Part shown: piece by piece, positions 1 through 7,361 of the stretch
Numbering within the stretch: the first letter of the stretch is position 1
Layout: every line of letters starts with the position of its first letter
Virus record (IMG/VR): IMGVR_UViG_3300046002_001345
Coordinates: 1 to 64,000 of that record
Length of the DNA: 64,000 nucleotides
Strand: one strand, 5' to 3'
Source of the DNA: a virus
Made by a program: the position numbers and the translations under genes
The notes under the pieces: generated by a model
Databases searched by the model: none
What the model was told of the DNA's origin: nothing
What the model saw: the letters and a program-made list of their open reading frames with translations, nothing else

Positions 1-2
1 GA

Positions 3-956
3 GGTGATAGAGAGCCGCGTGTTTGGAATATTGCAGATGACTATTGCGTAAATCAAGACTTGCTTGACCAACGCATTGGTGAAAAAATTCCTGTAGGTTT
101 GTTTGACAGCAAGTACAGAGGTTGGAGTGCCGAAGAAGTGTACGACGACCTAATGAAAAATGCTAAAAAGATCAGCATTGATGATTTAGAAAAAATGTTG
201 TTAGACGAACACTTAGATGGTGAAGGCGATGATGGCGAAGGCGATGGCGAAGGACAAAAAGATGGTAAAGGTCGTCCTAAGTTAACTGAAGAAGAAAAGA
301 AACAGATCCGTGACGAAATTAAAGAAGCTGTTATGGCTGCGGCACAGACTGTGGGTGCAGGTAATTTACCTAGCGGTGTTAAGCGTATGATTAAAGACCT
401 AACAGCACCTCAGTTGGATTGGCGTACTTTGTTACAACAACAAATTCAAAGTACTATGCGTACAGACTACACTTGGGCACGTGCGTCACGTAAAGGCTGG
501 GACATGGATGCTGTTATGCCAGGTAGTGATTGGGATAAAGAAATTGATATCTGTGTAACTGTTGATGCGTCAGGTAGTATGAGCGACGGTATGTTACGTG
601 ATATCTTAAGCGAAGTTAAAGGTATTATGGAAAGTTACACAAGTTTCCGACTACACTTGTGGAGTTTTGACACTGATGTATATAATGCTACTGTGTTTAC
701 TCCAGAAAACTTAGACGAAATTATGGATTGGGAAGTTGGCGGTGGTGGTGGTACTAGCTTTGAATGTAACTGGGAATTTATGCGTGATAACGACATTGTT
801 CCTAAGAAGTTTGTGATGTTTACAGATGGTTACCCAGGTGGTGGTTGGGGTGAAGAAGAATACTGTGATACATTGTTTATTATTCACGGTAGTACTACAA
901 TTGAAGCACCGTTTGGTATTACAGCTTACTACGAACTTAGCAAGGAGCATGCTTAA
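3..956 (+). CDS. VWA-like metallopeptidase-type protein (5' truncated)
   Basis: The reading frame is open to the left edge of the window, so the N-terminus is missing. The first visible residues (GDREPRVWNIADDYCVNQ) match the end of the putative metallopeptidase domain that precedes VWA-like domains of the DUF2201 type. A Gly/Asp/Glu-rich linker follows (about codons 70-90). The C-terminal half is a von Willebrand A-like fold with a MIDAS site: DASGSMS (DxSxS), the Thr of GGGGTS and the Asp of FTDGYPGG. Such proteins usually work with a MoxR-type AAA ATPase that would lie upstream, outside the window; that partner is inferred. The gene ends in an overlap (TAATG) with the next small gene. Role in the phage is unknown; metal-dependent binding or protein remodelling is likely. 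Confidence 0.75.
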   Translation, partial: GDREPRVWNIADDYCVNQDLLDQRIGEKIPVGLFDSKYRGWSAEEVYDDLMKNAKKISIDDLEKMLLDEHLDGEGDDGEGDGEGQKDGKGRPKLTEEEKKQIRDEIKEAVMAAAQTVGAGNLPSGVKRMIKDLTAPQLDWRTLLQQQIQSTMRTDYTWARASRKGWDMDAVMPGSDWDKEIDICVTVDASGSMSDGMLRDILSEVKGIMESYTSFRLHLWSFDTDVYNATVFTPENLDEIMDWEVGGGGGTSFECNWEFMRDNDIVPKKFVMFTDGYPGGGWGEEEYCDTLFIIHGSTTIEAPFGITAYYELSKEHA

Positions 957-1099
957 TGGATTCGACTTTACAATTTAGATTAGCTTGTATTTTTCTAGCG
1001 CAGGCGGAACAAGAACTACGTAAGGCCAATAACCCGTTGGCCAAAGAAATTAATCAATTCTTAGCGGGTGTACTTAAGGAGATGGAATCAAATGAGTGA
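956..1099 (+). CDS. Small hypothetical protein, 47 aa
   Basis: The ATG overlaps the stop of the VWA gene (TAATG), and the 3' end overlaps the start of the next gene, so it fits the coupled gene array. The 47-residue product is predicted mainly helical (LACIFLAQAEQELRKANN), with no signal peptide or known motif. A Shine-Dalgarno-like AAGGAG lies about 10 bases upstream of the ATG inside the VWA gene. Function unknown. The support is its tight packing and strand; no homology is claimed. Confidence 0.5.
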   Translation: MDSTLQFRLACIFLAQAEQELRKANNPLAKEINQFLAGVLKEMESNE

Positions 1100-1331
1100 A
1101 CAGGATAACAACGATGAAAACAAACCAATGAAAGTTGTTTTTGCACAAGGTTGCTTTGATGACTTTGATGGTACTCAAGAAGAGCTCGATGAACTAATTG
1201 CTCAGATTACCAACATGGCTGAGAGTGGTGAACTGTTAGATAATAGTGTACCTGTTGATGAGTTTCCGGAAATTGAGGATGAAGTACTAGAACTACTCCC
1301 AATGTTAACCAGTGGCAATACGAGGCACTAA
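1092..1331 (+). CDS. Small acidic hypothetical protein, 79 aa
   Basis: I place the start at the ATG at 1092 (MSEQDNNDEN), which has a strong AAGGAG ribosome site about 8 bases upstream, rather than the in-frame GTG at 1068. The product is very acidic, with a run of Asp/Glu through the centre (FDDFDGTQEELDELIAQI) and again near the C-terminus. It has no membrane segment or recognised catalytic motif. It overlaps the preceding 47-aa gene by 8 bases. Similar short acidic proteins are common in T4-like phages. Function unknown. Confidence 0.65.
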   Translation: MSEQDNNDENKPMKVVFAQGCFDDFDGTQEELDELIAQITNMAESGELLDNSVPVDEFPEIEDEVLELLPMLTSGNTRH

Positions 1332-1334
1332 ACT

Positions 1335-1541
1335 ATGAAACTATTTGGACGGTCCGGAGGGTATTGGTTATTTTGGATAAGTGTGCTGTATCTATCAGCA
1401 TGCATTGGTAATTGGTATGCGGTTCCTTGTGTTAGATATGAATATATTCAAATGGCATACGTTATTACATTAAGTTTACCATTATGGATTAGATCGTTAG
1501 CTGACTGGCTTAATATGAAAACAATCTGGGATATAGTATGA
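1335..1541 (+). CDS. Small membrane protein, 68 aa
   Basis: The 68-residue product has two hydrophobic stretches, roughly residues 10-30 (YWLFWISVLYLSACIG) and 40-53 (AYVITLSLPLWI), so it is likely a two-pass inner-membrane protein. The start follows the previous stop by three bases and the stop overlaps the next start by four (ATGA), placing it in the same transcript. No lysis-gene hallmark (holin-like charge pattern, paired spanin) is clear enough to call. Function unknown. Confidence 0.55.
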   Translation: MKLFGRSGGYWLFWISVLYLSACIGNWYAVPCVRYEYIQMAYVITLSLPLWIRSLADWLNMKTIWDIV

Positions 1542-1999
1542 GTGCAAGCCGTTTAAAAGACCAAAAAGACTTTGATTTAGAACAAATTGTGCGTGTAATT
1601 GACTCTGCACTAGAGTCAGACGATCAACGCATTAAAGACGCCTTACGTGCGCTTATGACTATAACTGTGCTGTGTACAGCAGAGCACCCTGATCAAGCGA
1701 TTAAAGGTCCGCTAGGTCGGTTACAAGAGGATTATAACAATCTAAGTCGTCGTTTAAGTAATGTAGAAGACGATGTACGTAAAATGCAATGGGATAATCA
1801 AAGCCGTCAAGTCGAGCCGTTTACTCCGCCTTACCAACCACCCACTAGTCCGTACGATCCACGTGTCTATCCTAACGATCCAACTAAGGTAAAGCCTATG
1901 TGGGAGTCAACATGGGGTGCAGGTGATGATCCCGGCTATAAAGGCGCAAGTTCCGGTATGCTTGCTGAAGACTTCATAAAAGAATTAGAGAAACGATAA
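1538..1999 (+). CDS. Hypothetical protein with coiled-coil segment, 153 aa
   Basis: The start overlaps the previous stop (ATGA). Residues 1-60 look helical, and residues 62-85 (LQEDYNNLSRRLSNVEDDVR) have a heptad-like pattern suggesting a short coiled coil. A Pro/Tyr-rich low-complexity linker follows (about residues 95-120) and then a short helical tail. No enzyme motif is visible. It may be an oligomeric accessory protein, but I do not recognise the family. Confidence 0.6.
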   Translation: MSASRLKDQKDFDLEQIVRVIDSALESDDQRIKDALRALMTITVLCTAEHPDQAIKGPLGRLQEDYNNLSRRLSNVEDDVRKMQWDNQSRQVEPFTPPYQPPTSPYDPRVYPNDPTKVKPMWESTWGAGDDPGYKGASSGMLAEDFIKELEKR

Positions 2000-2421
2000 T
2001 GCCAACATATTGGAATGCAATACAGAAAATTAAACGTGTAGAAGCTATGGCAAATAAGATGGGTTTTGAATTTTCCGCTGGCCGTGATCTCTACATAGAT
2101 AGTGGAGACTCTATTCACCTTATTCCCTTAGGTGATGCACTTCCGCACTACAGTCGTGGTGCTGAGATTTTTAGTGGGTCAGTTGAAGACATTGGCACGT
2201 GGTTAGAAGGTCTACAGTGGGCACGTAACTACGATGAGATGCTAAAACTTGGCAATGAAAAGAAACGTTCAGAACGTGAACAAGTTGAACGTAATCGACA
2301 ACTGTTGCAAATGGTTAAGACTGGCAAGAAAGTTGAAGGTAAAATTGGTCTTGATATAATACCCTACGAATTCGATGGGAGGGTTACTGCCCAAGAGTAC
2401 GAGGATGATATCCCATTTTAA
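1999..2421 (+). CDS. Hypothetical protein, 140 aa
   Basis: The start codon overlaps the previous stop (TAATG). The N-terminal 75 residues look globular (IQKIKRVEAMANKMGFEF, then GDSIHLIPLGDALPHYSR). A charged helix follows around residues 88-115 (EKKRSEREQVERNRQLLQMV), and the tail is acidic (QEYEDDIPF). It is the last gene before a strong promoter at 2422. It resembles small conserved proteins of T4-like aquatic phages by general look only. Function unknown. Confidence 0.6.
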   Translation: MPTYWNAIQKIKRVEAMANKMGFEFSAGRDLYIDSGDSIHLIPLGDALPHYSRGAEIFSGSVEDIGTWLEGLQWARNYDEMLKLGNEKKRSEREQVERNRQLLQMVKTGKKVEGKIGLDIIPYEFDGRVTAQEYEDDIPF

Positions 2422-2450
2422 TTGACTTTTTGGTAAATTGATAGTATAAT
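2422..2450 (+). promoter_or_regulatory. Strong sigma70-type promoter abutting a start codon
   Basis: The -35 box is TTGACT (2422-2427) and the -10 box is a perfect TATAAT (2445-2450), with the ideal 17-base spacer. Only seven bases separate the -10 box from the ATG at 2458, so the expected transcription start is on or one base before the start codon. No Shine-Dalgarno sequence fits between them. It should drive the 46-aa gene and those downstream. Confidence 0.8.
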
Positions 2451-2457
2451 TACTATA

Positions 2458-2598
2458 ATGAAACATGCAAAGAAAATTAAAATGAAGTTACGCAGTCACT
2501 ATGTTCTGTTCAACAAGGATTTGCCTTTTAAGGCCAAAGTAGAACGCGACCGTACCAAGTACACACGTAAATCTAAACACCGTAAGGACTTAGAATGA
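2458..2598 (+). CDS. Small basic protein, 46 aa (possible ArfA-like)
   Basis: This short, very basic protein is read from the promoter at 2422-2450, probably as a leaderless mRNA. The order of features LPFKAKVERDRTKYTRKSKH is loosely like the core of the bacterial ribosome-rescue factor ArfA (LFRQRV, then a Lys/Gly/Ser-Tyr-Arg-Lys basic tail). That likeness is weak pattern matching by eye over about 20 residues. Otherwise it is an unclassified basic phage protein. The stop overlaps the next start (ATGA). Confidence 0.55.
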   Translation: MKHAKKIKMKLRSHYVLFNKDLPFKAKVERDRTKYTRKSKHRKDLE

Positions 2599-2717
2599 AA
2601 TTAACACGCGAAGATATCTTAGCTATTGCTAAGAAACATTGCATGGAATACGTGCATGAAACATTCTTACTTCGATTTGTTGAAGAAATTATTAAAGCAG
2701 AATCTGCAAAGAAATAA
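2595..2717 (+). CDS. Small hypothetical protein, 40 aa
   Basis: It overlaps the previous gene by four bases (ATGA), and its stop overlaps the next start (TAATG). The 40-residue product (MKLTREDILAIAKKH at the start) is predicted all helical, with a hydrophobic centre and a Lys-rich end. Coupling to both neighbours is the main support. Function unknown. Confidence 0.5.
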   Translation: MKLTREDILAIAKKHCMEYVHETFLLRFVEEIIKAESAKK

Positions 2718-3100
2718 TGCACTACGATCTAGAAGATGACATCCGTGCCGCACCAGAACTAGTAGCTAAGATTAAATCGCGTGACGATTATGCGCAGAAC
2801 TTGTATGCAGCGTTCTGTAATATGCAGTGGCAAAAGACAGAAACATTTCCTATACTTAAAAATGATCTATGGTCAGTTAGCTGGCGTAGTGCGGGTGGCG
2901 TAGTAGCAGAAATACGCGGTCAAGGCGACTATATGGATTGGTACTGTAGTGGCATGGGCGGAATGGCCATATATGAATCTGATCGAGCGCAGGAAAATTG
3001 GATGACTACAAATAAATTTGTACCGGAAGCCACAGTAACAGAAGAAATACGCAACGATTTACATCAATTAGGATGGCACCCGGTGCCGTGGGAAGATTAG
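2717..3100 (+). CDS. Hypothetical phage protein, 127 aa
   Basis: The start overlaps the upstream stop. The sequence is rich in Trp and aromatic residues (MQWQKTETF, WSVSWRSAGG, DYMDWYCSGMGGM, LGWHPVPWED), with a conserved-looking Gly-rich turn in the middle. This pattern recalls a small protein widespread in marine T4-like phages whose role is not known. No membrane span or catalytic motif is visible. It belongs to the transcript started at 2422. Confidence 0.65.
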   Translation: MHYDLEDDIRAAPELVAKIKSRDDYAQNLYAAFCNMQWQKTETFPILKNDLWSVSWRSAGGVVAEIRGQGDYMDWYCSGMGGMAIYESDRAQENWMTTNKFVPEATVTEEIRNDLHQLGWHPVPWED

Positions 3101-3109
3101 GAGAAAGCA

Positions 3110-3460
3110 ATGTCAGTTTATCAAAGTTTTAGTTATAGTCCTACAGAGTTAGCAGAGCAAATGTCTAGTGCTACACACGACACACTTGCTTATCTATGGA
3201 AGTACAAATACATCACCACCGAACAGTATAATGAATTGTCGGGTAAAATAATGGTTATGGCTGTGCCAAACCGTAAAGGGTTTGGTAAGAAATTGTTAGA
3301 ATACTTCTTTGGTGATAACGCAGATGATAATGCTTGGGTATTTCCTATTGTAGAAGTATCAACACACTATAAATCTGCTATACCAGAAAAGCCAAAGAAT
3401 GTAACTAAACTTAATAGTAAACCTAAGTTAGAGGTTGTAGACAATGAAAAAACTACTTGA
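3110..3460 (+). CDS. Hypothetical protein, 116 aa
   Basis: A good ribosome site (GGAGAA) lies about 6 bases upstream of the ATG. The N-terminal 60 residues look helical (SPTELAEQMSSATHDTLAYL), followed by a segment with a conserved-looking NRKGFGKKLLEYFFG and a disordered Lys/Pro-rich tail. It ends within a region that overlaps the next gene. I do not recognise the family. Confidence 0.6.
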   Translation: MSVYQSFSYSPTELAEQMSSATHDTLAYLWKYKYITTEQYNELSGKIMVMAVPNRKGFGKKLLEYFFGDNADDNAWVFPIVEVSTHYKSAIPEKPKNVTKLNSKPKLEVVDNEKTT

Positions 3461-3477
3461 TCTATTACTATTTGGTC

Positions 3478-4104
3478 ATGAAAATACTAACCAATGGCTG
3501 TAGTTTTACAGCGCACAGCCCTTATCTAACTTGGCCATACTTGTTAGGCACTGATGCTGTTAAGAATATAGCACAGCATAGCGCAGGCAATCAATGGATA
3601 TGCAATAGTACTATTGCAGAACTATCAGAAAATTCTTACGATCTAGTATTAGTAATGTGGAGTGGGTTAGAACGCTTAGACTATACAGTAGAAGAAGCTG
3701 TGTATCTTAAGTCTACAGGATTCAAATCAGTTAATAACTTTGGCATACATTATCTACACAATGAACAAGATGCTTATAAAAATCTAAGCGTAGACACAGG
3801 GCAACGTGAACGTGTGTTTAATAGTTTAATGCAGATAATCAGTCTACAAAGTTATCTGCAAGCCCATAACATTAATTTTAAATTTATGAGCTATATGAAT
3901 TTTTGGGAAGATGTCTACAGGTTAGGATTTGAATATCTCGATCGTCAGATTGACTTCAGTCATTGGATATTTACTGATAATGATCGCAATGGCTTGTTCG
4001 AACTAAGTCAAGATAGTAAACTGTATATAGCAGATGGGTATCACCCTAATCAACAGGCGCATGAACAATGGGCAGAACTAGTCAGAAAGAATATTAATGC
4101 TTAA
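3478..4104 (+). CDS. SGNH/GDSL-type hydrolase, 208 aa
   Basis: The N-terminus MKILTNGCSFT has the block I nucleophile serine of SGNH hydrolases in a GCS variant of GDS. The C-terminus carries the paired Asp and His in DGYHPNQQAHEQW. Substrates of this family are esters on lipids or sugars; a glycan O-acyl ester is the likeliest guess here. I take the ATG at 3478 because motif block I starts there, although an in-frame TTG at 3457 is possible. It resembles five hydrolases in the minus-strand island but lies apart from them on the other strand. It overlaps the next gene by 8 bases. Confidence 0.7.
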   Translation: MKILTNGCSFTAHSPYLTWPYLLGTDAVKNIAQHSAGNQWICNSTIAELSENSYDLVLVMWSGLERLDYTVEEAVYLKSTGFKSVNNFGIHYLHNEQDAYKNLSVDTGQRERVFNSLMQIISLQSYLQAHNINFKFMSYMNFWEDVYRLGFEYLDRQIDFSHWIFTDNDRNGLFELSQDSKLYIADGYHPNQQAHEQWAELVRKNINA

Positions 4105-4369
4105 ACACGGTGAAGTTAATCCCTTAAATGTACACGGGCTTCGTGAGTTATCATGGTGCCCGCCTCACTTTGAACAAGTAAAGTTCGAATTGTGGGTTAC
4201 TGAAAAAATGATCAGCAGTTGGATCTACGAAAACCTAGTAGGTCGTTTTTATATAGGTCCCACTGATGACGGTGGCAAACGTCAGATCATGATAGGTTTT
4301 GAAATTGCCAGTGAAGCTACTTACTTTAGCCTATACCTTCCTCAGATTAATACCAACGATTACTTCTAA
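4097..4369 (+). CDS. Conserved phage hypothetical protein, 90 aa
   Basis: It overlaps the upstream hydrolase by 8 bases. The motifs WCPPHFEQVKFE, WIYENLVGRFYIG and the aromatic-rich C-terminus match a small family I associate with marine T4-like phages, where it is present but not characterised. The product has no membrane segment. A 62-base gap without a recognisable terminator follows. Confidence 0.65.
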   Translation: MLKHGEVNPLNVHGLRELSWCPPHFEQVKFELWVTEKMISSWIYENLVGRFYIGPTDDGGKRQIMIGFEIASEATYFSLYLPQINTNDYF

Positions 4370-4431
4370 GAAATTTTACCATCGGTCATTTAGTTGTTAA
4401 ATAAAATTGTCCCCTAAGGAGAATTTATTAA

Positions 4432-4671
4432 ATGGCGAAACAAGAACAACCACAAGAAACTACTGCTGAACAAGCACAAACTACAGCACCTAGTTTAACA
4501 CTACAAGATCTAGTGCTAGTTGCACAGATCATTCAAATTGGCAGTCAACGCGGCACATTCCGTGCTGAAGAATTAGCTGATGTTGGTACGTTATATACCA
4601 AACTTATCGCTTTCTTACAAGCGACTGGTGCATTAACACCAGCAAAAACCGAGGAAACTAAAAATGATTAA
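4432..4671 (+). CDS. Conserved phage hypothetical protein, 79 aa
   Basis: A strong ribosome site (AAGGAG) lies upstream of the ATG. A disordered Gln/Thr-rich N-terminus (about 20 residues) is followed by a helical domain (LVLVAQIIQIGSQRGTFRAE, then VGTLYTKLIAFLQATGA). The helical pattern with its RGxFRxEEL element resembles a small protein found in many T4-like aquatic phages, possibly a virion or assembly component. It overlaps the next gene by 8 bases. Confidence 0.65.
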   Translation: MAKQEQPQETTAEQAQTTAPSLTLQDLVLVAQIIQIGSQRGTFRAEELADVGTLYTKLIAFLQATGALTPAKTEETKND

Positions 4672-5365
4672 GCACGTTGGCAAACACAATCAACGCAAGA
4701 TCGCAATTGTATATCGTAAAGTACCAGATGAAGGTCATATGGCTCTAGTAATGTACACAGACAATCTACCAATGATGGTACATGATGAAGCTATGAAAGT
4801 ATTAGAAAGCGAAGTAGGTCAGAATGCTAAGGAATTAGCAGATGCTCTATTCCGTCATATTATGCCAGATGGTACTAACTGTCTACAGCATATTCACAAA
4901 GCTGGTTACCTAAAGAAAGTTCCGTGTAACCAAGTTATTGTTACCCCAACTGCAAAATCAACAGTACGTTTGGATGAATTAAATGACATTTTAGATAAAC
5001 TAGAAGCAGGTGGTGAAGCAGCGCAACGCTTAGATGACATTGATAAAAATCGTGGCATTAAAGGTGTTAAACAACAAGGCCGTGAACTTGGCATGCCTGC
5101 AGAACCGTTTACAGGTACCCCAACTACATCAGCCGACGTAGCAGGTGTATTAAGCGATTCTGAAATTGCTCAACAGCGCATTGGTCAAGCTACTCGTATG
5201 GAAGCAGAAGCTAAAGGTTTATTAGCAGAAGCAAAACGTCTTAAAGCAGAAGCAGCAAGTTTAAAACCTGCAACTGTTAAGAAAGCAACACCAGCCAAAG
5301 CTAAAACAATAACACCAAAGGCTACAGATGGCAGAGCAACCAAAACCAAAAAAGCCACAGCGTAA
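4664..5365 (+). CDS. Conserved phage protein with C-terminal coiled coil, 233 aa
   Basis: The N-terminal 90 residues form a conserved-looking domain (KHVGKHNQRKIAIVYRKVP; MVHDEAMKVLESEVGQNAKE; LFRHIMPDGTNCL) known to me from marine T4-like phages as an uncharacterised protein. Residues about 175-200 form an Ala/Glu/Lys-rich helix (QATRMEAEAKGLLAEAKRLK) likely to be coiled coil, followed by a Lys/Pro/Thr-rich tail. It overlaps both neighbours: 8 bases upstream and 38 bases downstream. A structural or assembly role is possible but not shown. Confidence 0.65.
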   Translation: MIKHVGKHNQRKIAIVYRKVPDEGHMALVMYTDNLPMMVHDEAMKVLESEVGQNAKELADALFRHIMPDGTNCLQHIHKAGYLKKVPCNQVIVTPTAKSTVRLDELNDILDKLEAGGEAAQRLDDIDKNRGIKGVKQQGRELGMPAEPFTGTPTTSADVAGVLSDSEIAQQRIGQATRMEAEAKGLLAEAKRLKAEAASLKPATVKKATPAKAKTITPKATDGRATKTKKATA

Positions 5366-5675
5366 GAATAGTAAGAAAATTACATTGAGCAAAAATAAAA
5401 GTTGGAAAGATATAGTCGAAGGGGTTGATAAGAAAGAAGTACCTATTCACATACTACAAGAAATTGAAGTAAAATTAATAGATGGCACTAATATCAGCAT
5501 TGACGTTAAAAGACTAATTGAAGATGGAATGGACCCAATAGCTATTGAGGAATTATTAGACCTTAAGTTTAATGAACTTGATGCTTATATTGATAACGTT
5601 GATTTCTTAATCGACATTGCTAAAGTGGTAGATACTATCCAACCAGAAACAGACAAGGTACTTAAAGGTCTATGA
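5328..5675 (+). CDS. Conserved phage hypothetical protein, 115 aa
   Basis: A Lys-rich N-terminus (about 28 residues) precedes a compact domain with a repeated acidic pattern (VPIHILQEIEVKLIDGTNIS, then DAYIDNVDFLIDIAKVVDTI). This arrangement is common in T4-like myophages without known function. The long 38-base overlap with the upstream gene and the four-base ATGA overlap with the reductase gene suggest coupled translation. Confidence 0.65.
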   Translation: MAEQPKPKKPQRKNSKKITLSKNKSWKDIVEGVDKKEVPIHILQEIEVKLIDGTNISIDVKRLIEDGMDPIAIEELLDLKFNELDAYIDNVDFLIDIAKVVDTIQPETDKVLKGL

Positions 5676-6169
5676 TTTGTTCAATTCTCGCTAGCACTTC
5701 CCTAGGGGGCATAGGCAATCGTGGTACATTGCCTTGGCCAAAACATAAAGAGGATCTTTCCTGGTTTAAAGAACATACTACTAATCAAATTGTAGTTATG
5801 GGACGTAACACTTGGGAGGATCCAATGATGCCCAAACCCTTACCTAATCGCATTAACTATGTAGTCAGCAGTCGTCACGTGGCTAAAGAATACCAACATC
5901 AGGTACGTTGGATTCCTGGCAATCCTGTAGATGCTATTAAAGAAATACAAAAGGCCAACTCAAAACAAGATGTATACATCATTGGTGGTCAGAAATTATA
6001 TGAAGCCACTGACAATATAGTAGAACGTGTGTACTTAACACGTATGAAAGGCAATTATTGGTGCGACACCCGTATTAACTTAGAACGATATCTAAGCTGT
6101 TTTCGTATTATGACTGTCCGTCCGGGCACTAATTGTACCTACGAAATATGGGATCGTGTACTTTTTTAG
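5672..6169 (+). CDS. frd: Dihydrofolate reductase
   Basis: This enzyme reduces dihydrofolate to tetrahydrofolate with NADPH, regenerating the cofactor used up by thymidylate synthase, encoded just downstream. Family motifs are present in order: GGIGNRGTLPWP near residue 12 (substrate and cofactor loop), VVMGRNTWE near residue 43 (NADPH site) and VYIIGGQKLYE near residue 107. The length, 165 residues, is normal. The start overlaps the previous stop (ATGA). T4 also pairs frd with its thymidylate synthase gene. Here a separate promoter lies between them. Confidence 0.93.
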   Translation: MICSILASTSLGGIGNRGTLPWPKHKEDLSWFKEHTTNQIVVMGRNTWEDPMMPKPLPNRINYVVSSRHVAKEYQHQVRWIPGNPVDAIKEIQKANSKQDVYIIGGQKLYEATDNIVERVYLTRMKGNYWCDTRINLERYLSCFRIMTVRPGTNCTYEIWDRVLF

Positions 6170-6170
6170 G

Positions 6171-6199
6171 TTGACAAACCATAGCATATCTGCTATAAT
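6171..6199 (+). promoter_or_regulatory. Consensus sigma70 promoter abutting thyA
   Basis: A perfect -35 TTGACA (6171-6176) and a perfect -10 TATAAT (6194-6199) are separated by exactly 17 bases. Six bases separate the -10 box from the ATG at 6206, so the predicted first transcribed base is the A of the start codon. There is no Shine-Dalgarno sequence. Together this implies a leaderless thymidylate synthase mRNA read by host RNA polymerase. Confidence 0.88.
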
Positions 6200-6205
6200 A
6201 ATACA

Positions 6206-7084
6206 ATGAAAACTTATCTCAATTCTCTAAAATTTGTTTTAGACAACGGCACTGTACGAGAAGATCGTACAGGCACAGGTACTATTGGCGTGTTTGGCAT
6301 GCAATCACGCTATGATCTAAGCAAATCCTTCCCCGCAGTTACTACTAAGAAACTTGCATTCAAAGCCTGCTTAAGTGAACTATTATGGTTTATCGAAGGC
6401 AGTGGCGATGAACGTAGACTAGCAGAAATACTATACGGTGATAAACTTGAACACCGTAAAACTATCTGGACTGATAATGCTCTGTCTAAATATTGGATTT
6501 CTAAATCTAAATATCAAGGCGACCTAGGTCGGGTGTATGGAGTACAGTGGCGCCATTGGCGTACACAATTAAAGCGTTGGATTAGTTCAAGCGAAAGCGA
6601 ACCTGTAGAAGTTGATCAACTATTACAGTTAATAGAAGGCATCAAACAAGACCCATACGGTCGCAGACATATCCTAACAGCATGGAACCCAGGCGAGTTA
6701 GATCAAATGGCCCTACCTCCATGTCATTGTTTTGCACAGTTTTACGTAAGTGCAGATAATAAGCTGTCGTGTCAAATGTATCAGCGATCATGCGATATGT
6801 TTTTAGGAGTTCCTTTTAACATAGCATCCTACAGCCTGCTAACGCATATGGTGGCCCAAGTGTGTGGCCTTGGGGTAGGCGAGTTTGTTCATGTACTTGG
6901 TGATGCACACATATATTTGAATCATGTAGATCAGGTAAAAGAACAACTTTCACGTGAGCCCTTACCTGCACCACAACTTTGGATTAACCCAGCAGTTACA
7001 GATATTACTAAATTTACTATGGAAGACTTTAGACTAGATGGATACCAAAGCCTTGCACCAATCAAAGCCCCAATGGCGGTATGA
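6206..7084 (+). CDS. thyA: Thymidylate synthase (ThyA type)
   Basis: The enzyme methylates dUMP to dTMP using methylene-tetrahydrofolate. Visible motifs include EDRTGTGTIGVFG near residue 20, the active-site segment LPPCHCFAQFY with the catalytic Cys173, the phosphate-binding YGRRH (Arg153/154), DMFLGVPFNIASYSLL, and GDAHIYLNHVDQ. The length of 292 residues is usual for the family. The gene sits directly on a consensus promoter with no leader and follows frd, completing a thymidylate cycle module. The last 47 bases overlap the next gene in another frame. Confidence 0.95.
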   Translation: MKTYLNSLKFVLDNGTVREDRTGTGTIGVFGMQSRYDLSKSFPAVTTKKLAFKACLSELLWFIEGSGDERRLAEILYGDKLEHRKTIWTDNALSKYWISKSKYQGDLGRVYGVQWRHWRTQLKRWISSSESEPVEVDQLLQLIEGIKQDPYGRRHILTAWNPGELDQMALPPCHCFAQFYVSADNKLSCQMYQRSCDMFLGVPFNIASYSLLTHMVAQVCGLGVGEFVHVLGDAHIYLNHVDQVKEQLSREPLPAPQLWINPAVTDITKFTMEDFRLDGYQSLAPIKAPMAV

Positions 7085-7361
7085 ACGCCCCCACCGTGTA
7101 CGCTTCTTTGTAGATAGTATACACGCCAATGACGCTACCCGTAAACATGCCAATGAACTCTATTGGGATATGGCTAAGAAGTTTAGTCTAACTCCTGTAT
7201 ATCAATGGGTGGAAGAAAATGGTATTGACCTACAGTATACCGTAGATGATCGTGCGCAGGATTGGCACAAACAGATTAGATTCTACGGTGACTTGACAGA
7301 AGCACAATATGTAGACTATGCACTTAGATTTTTCGATCATTATAACGAGGCATGGAAATGA
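7038..7361 (+). CDS. Hypothetical protein, 107 aa
   Basis: It starts inside the 3' end of thyA, and its stop overlaps the next start. The product (RPHRVRFFVDSIHANDATRK, then WHKQIRFYGDLTEAQYVDYA) is rich in aromatic and charged residues and looks globular. The exact start is uncertain: the ATG at 7038 lacks a ribosome site, and an in-frame TTG at 7053 is possible. No family recognised. Confidence 0.6.
   Translation: MDTKALHQSKPQWRYERPHRVRFFVDSIHANDATRKHANELYWDMAKKFSLTPVYQWVEENGIDLQYTVDDRAQDWHKQIRFYGDLTEAQYVDYALRFFDHYNEAWK

Noticed and set aside
3444-3503. Possible 19-aa gene (MKKLLDLLLFGHENTNQWL) overlapping the start of the SGNH gene
   Set aside because: Too short, inside two other frames and without a clear ribosome site; more likely incidental.
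4390-4410. GTTAAATAAAA upstream of the 79-aa gene at 4432 as a late promoter
   Set aside because: It does not match the GATAAATA/TATAAATA pattern well and the local sequence is very AT-rich.
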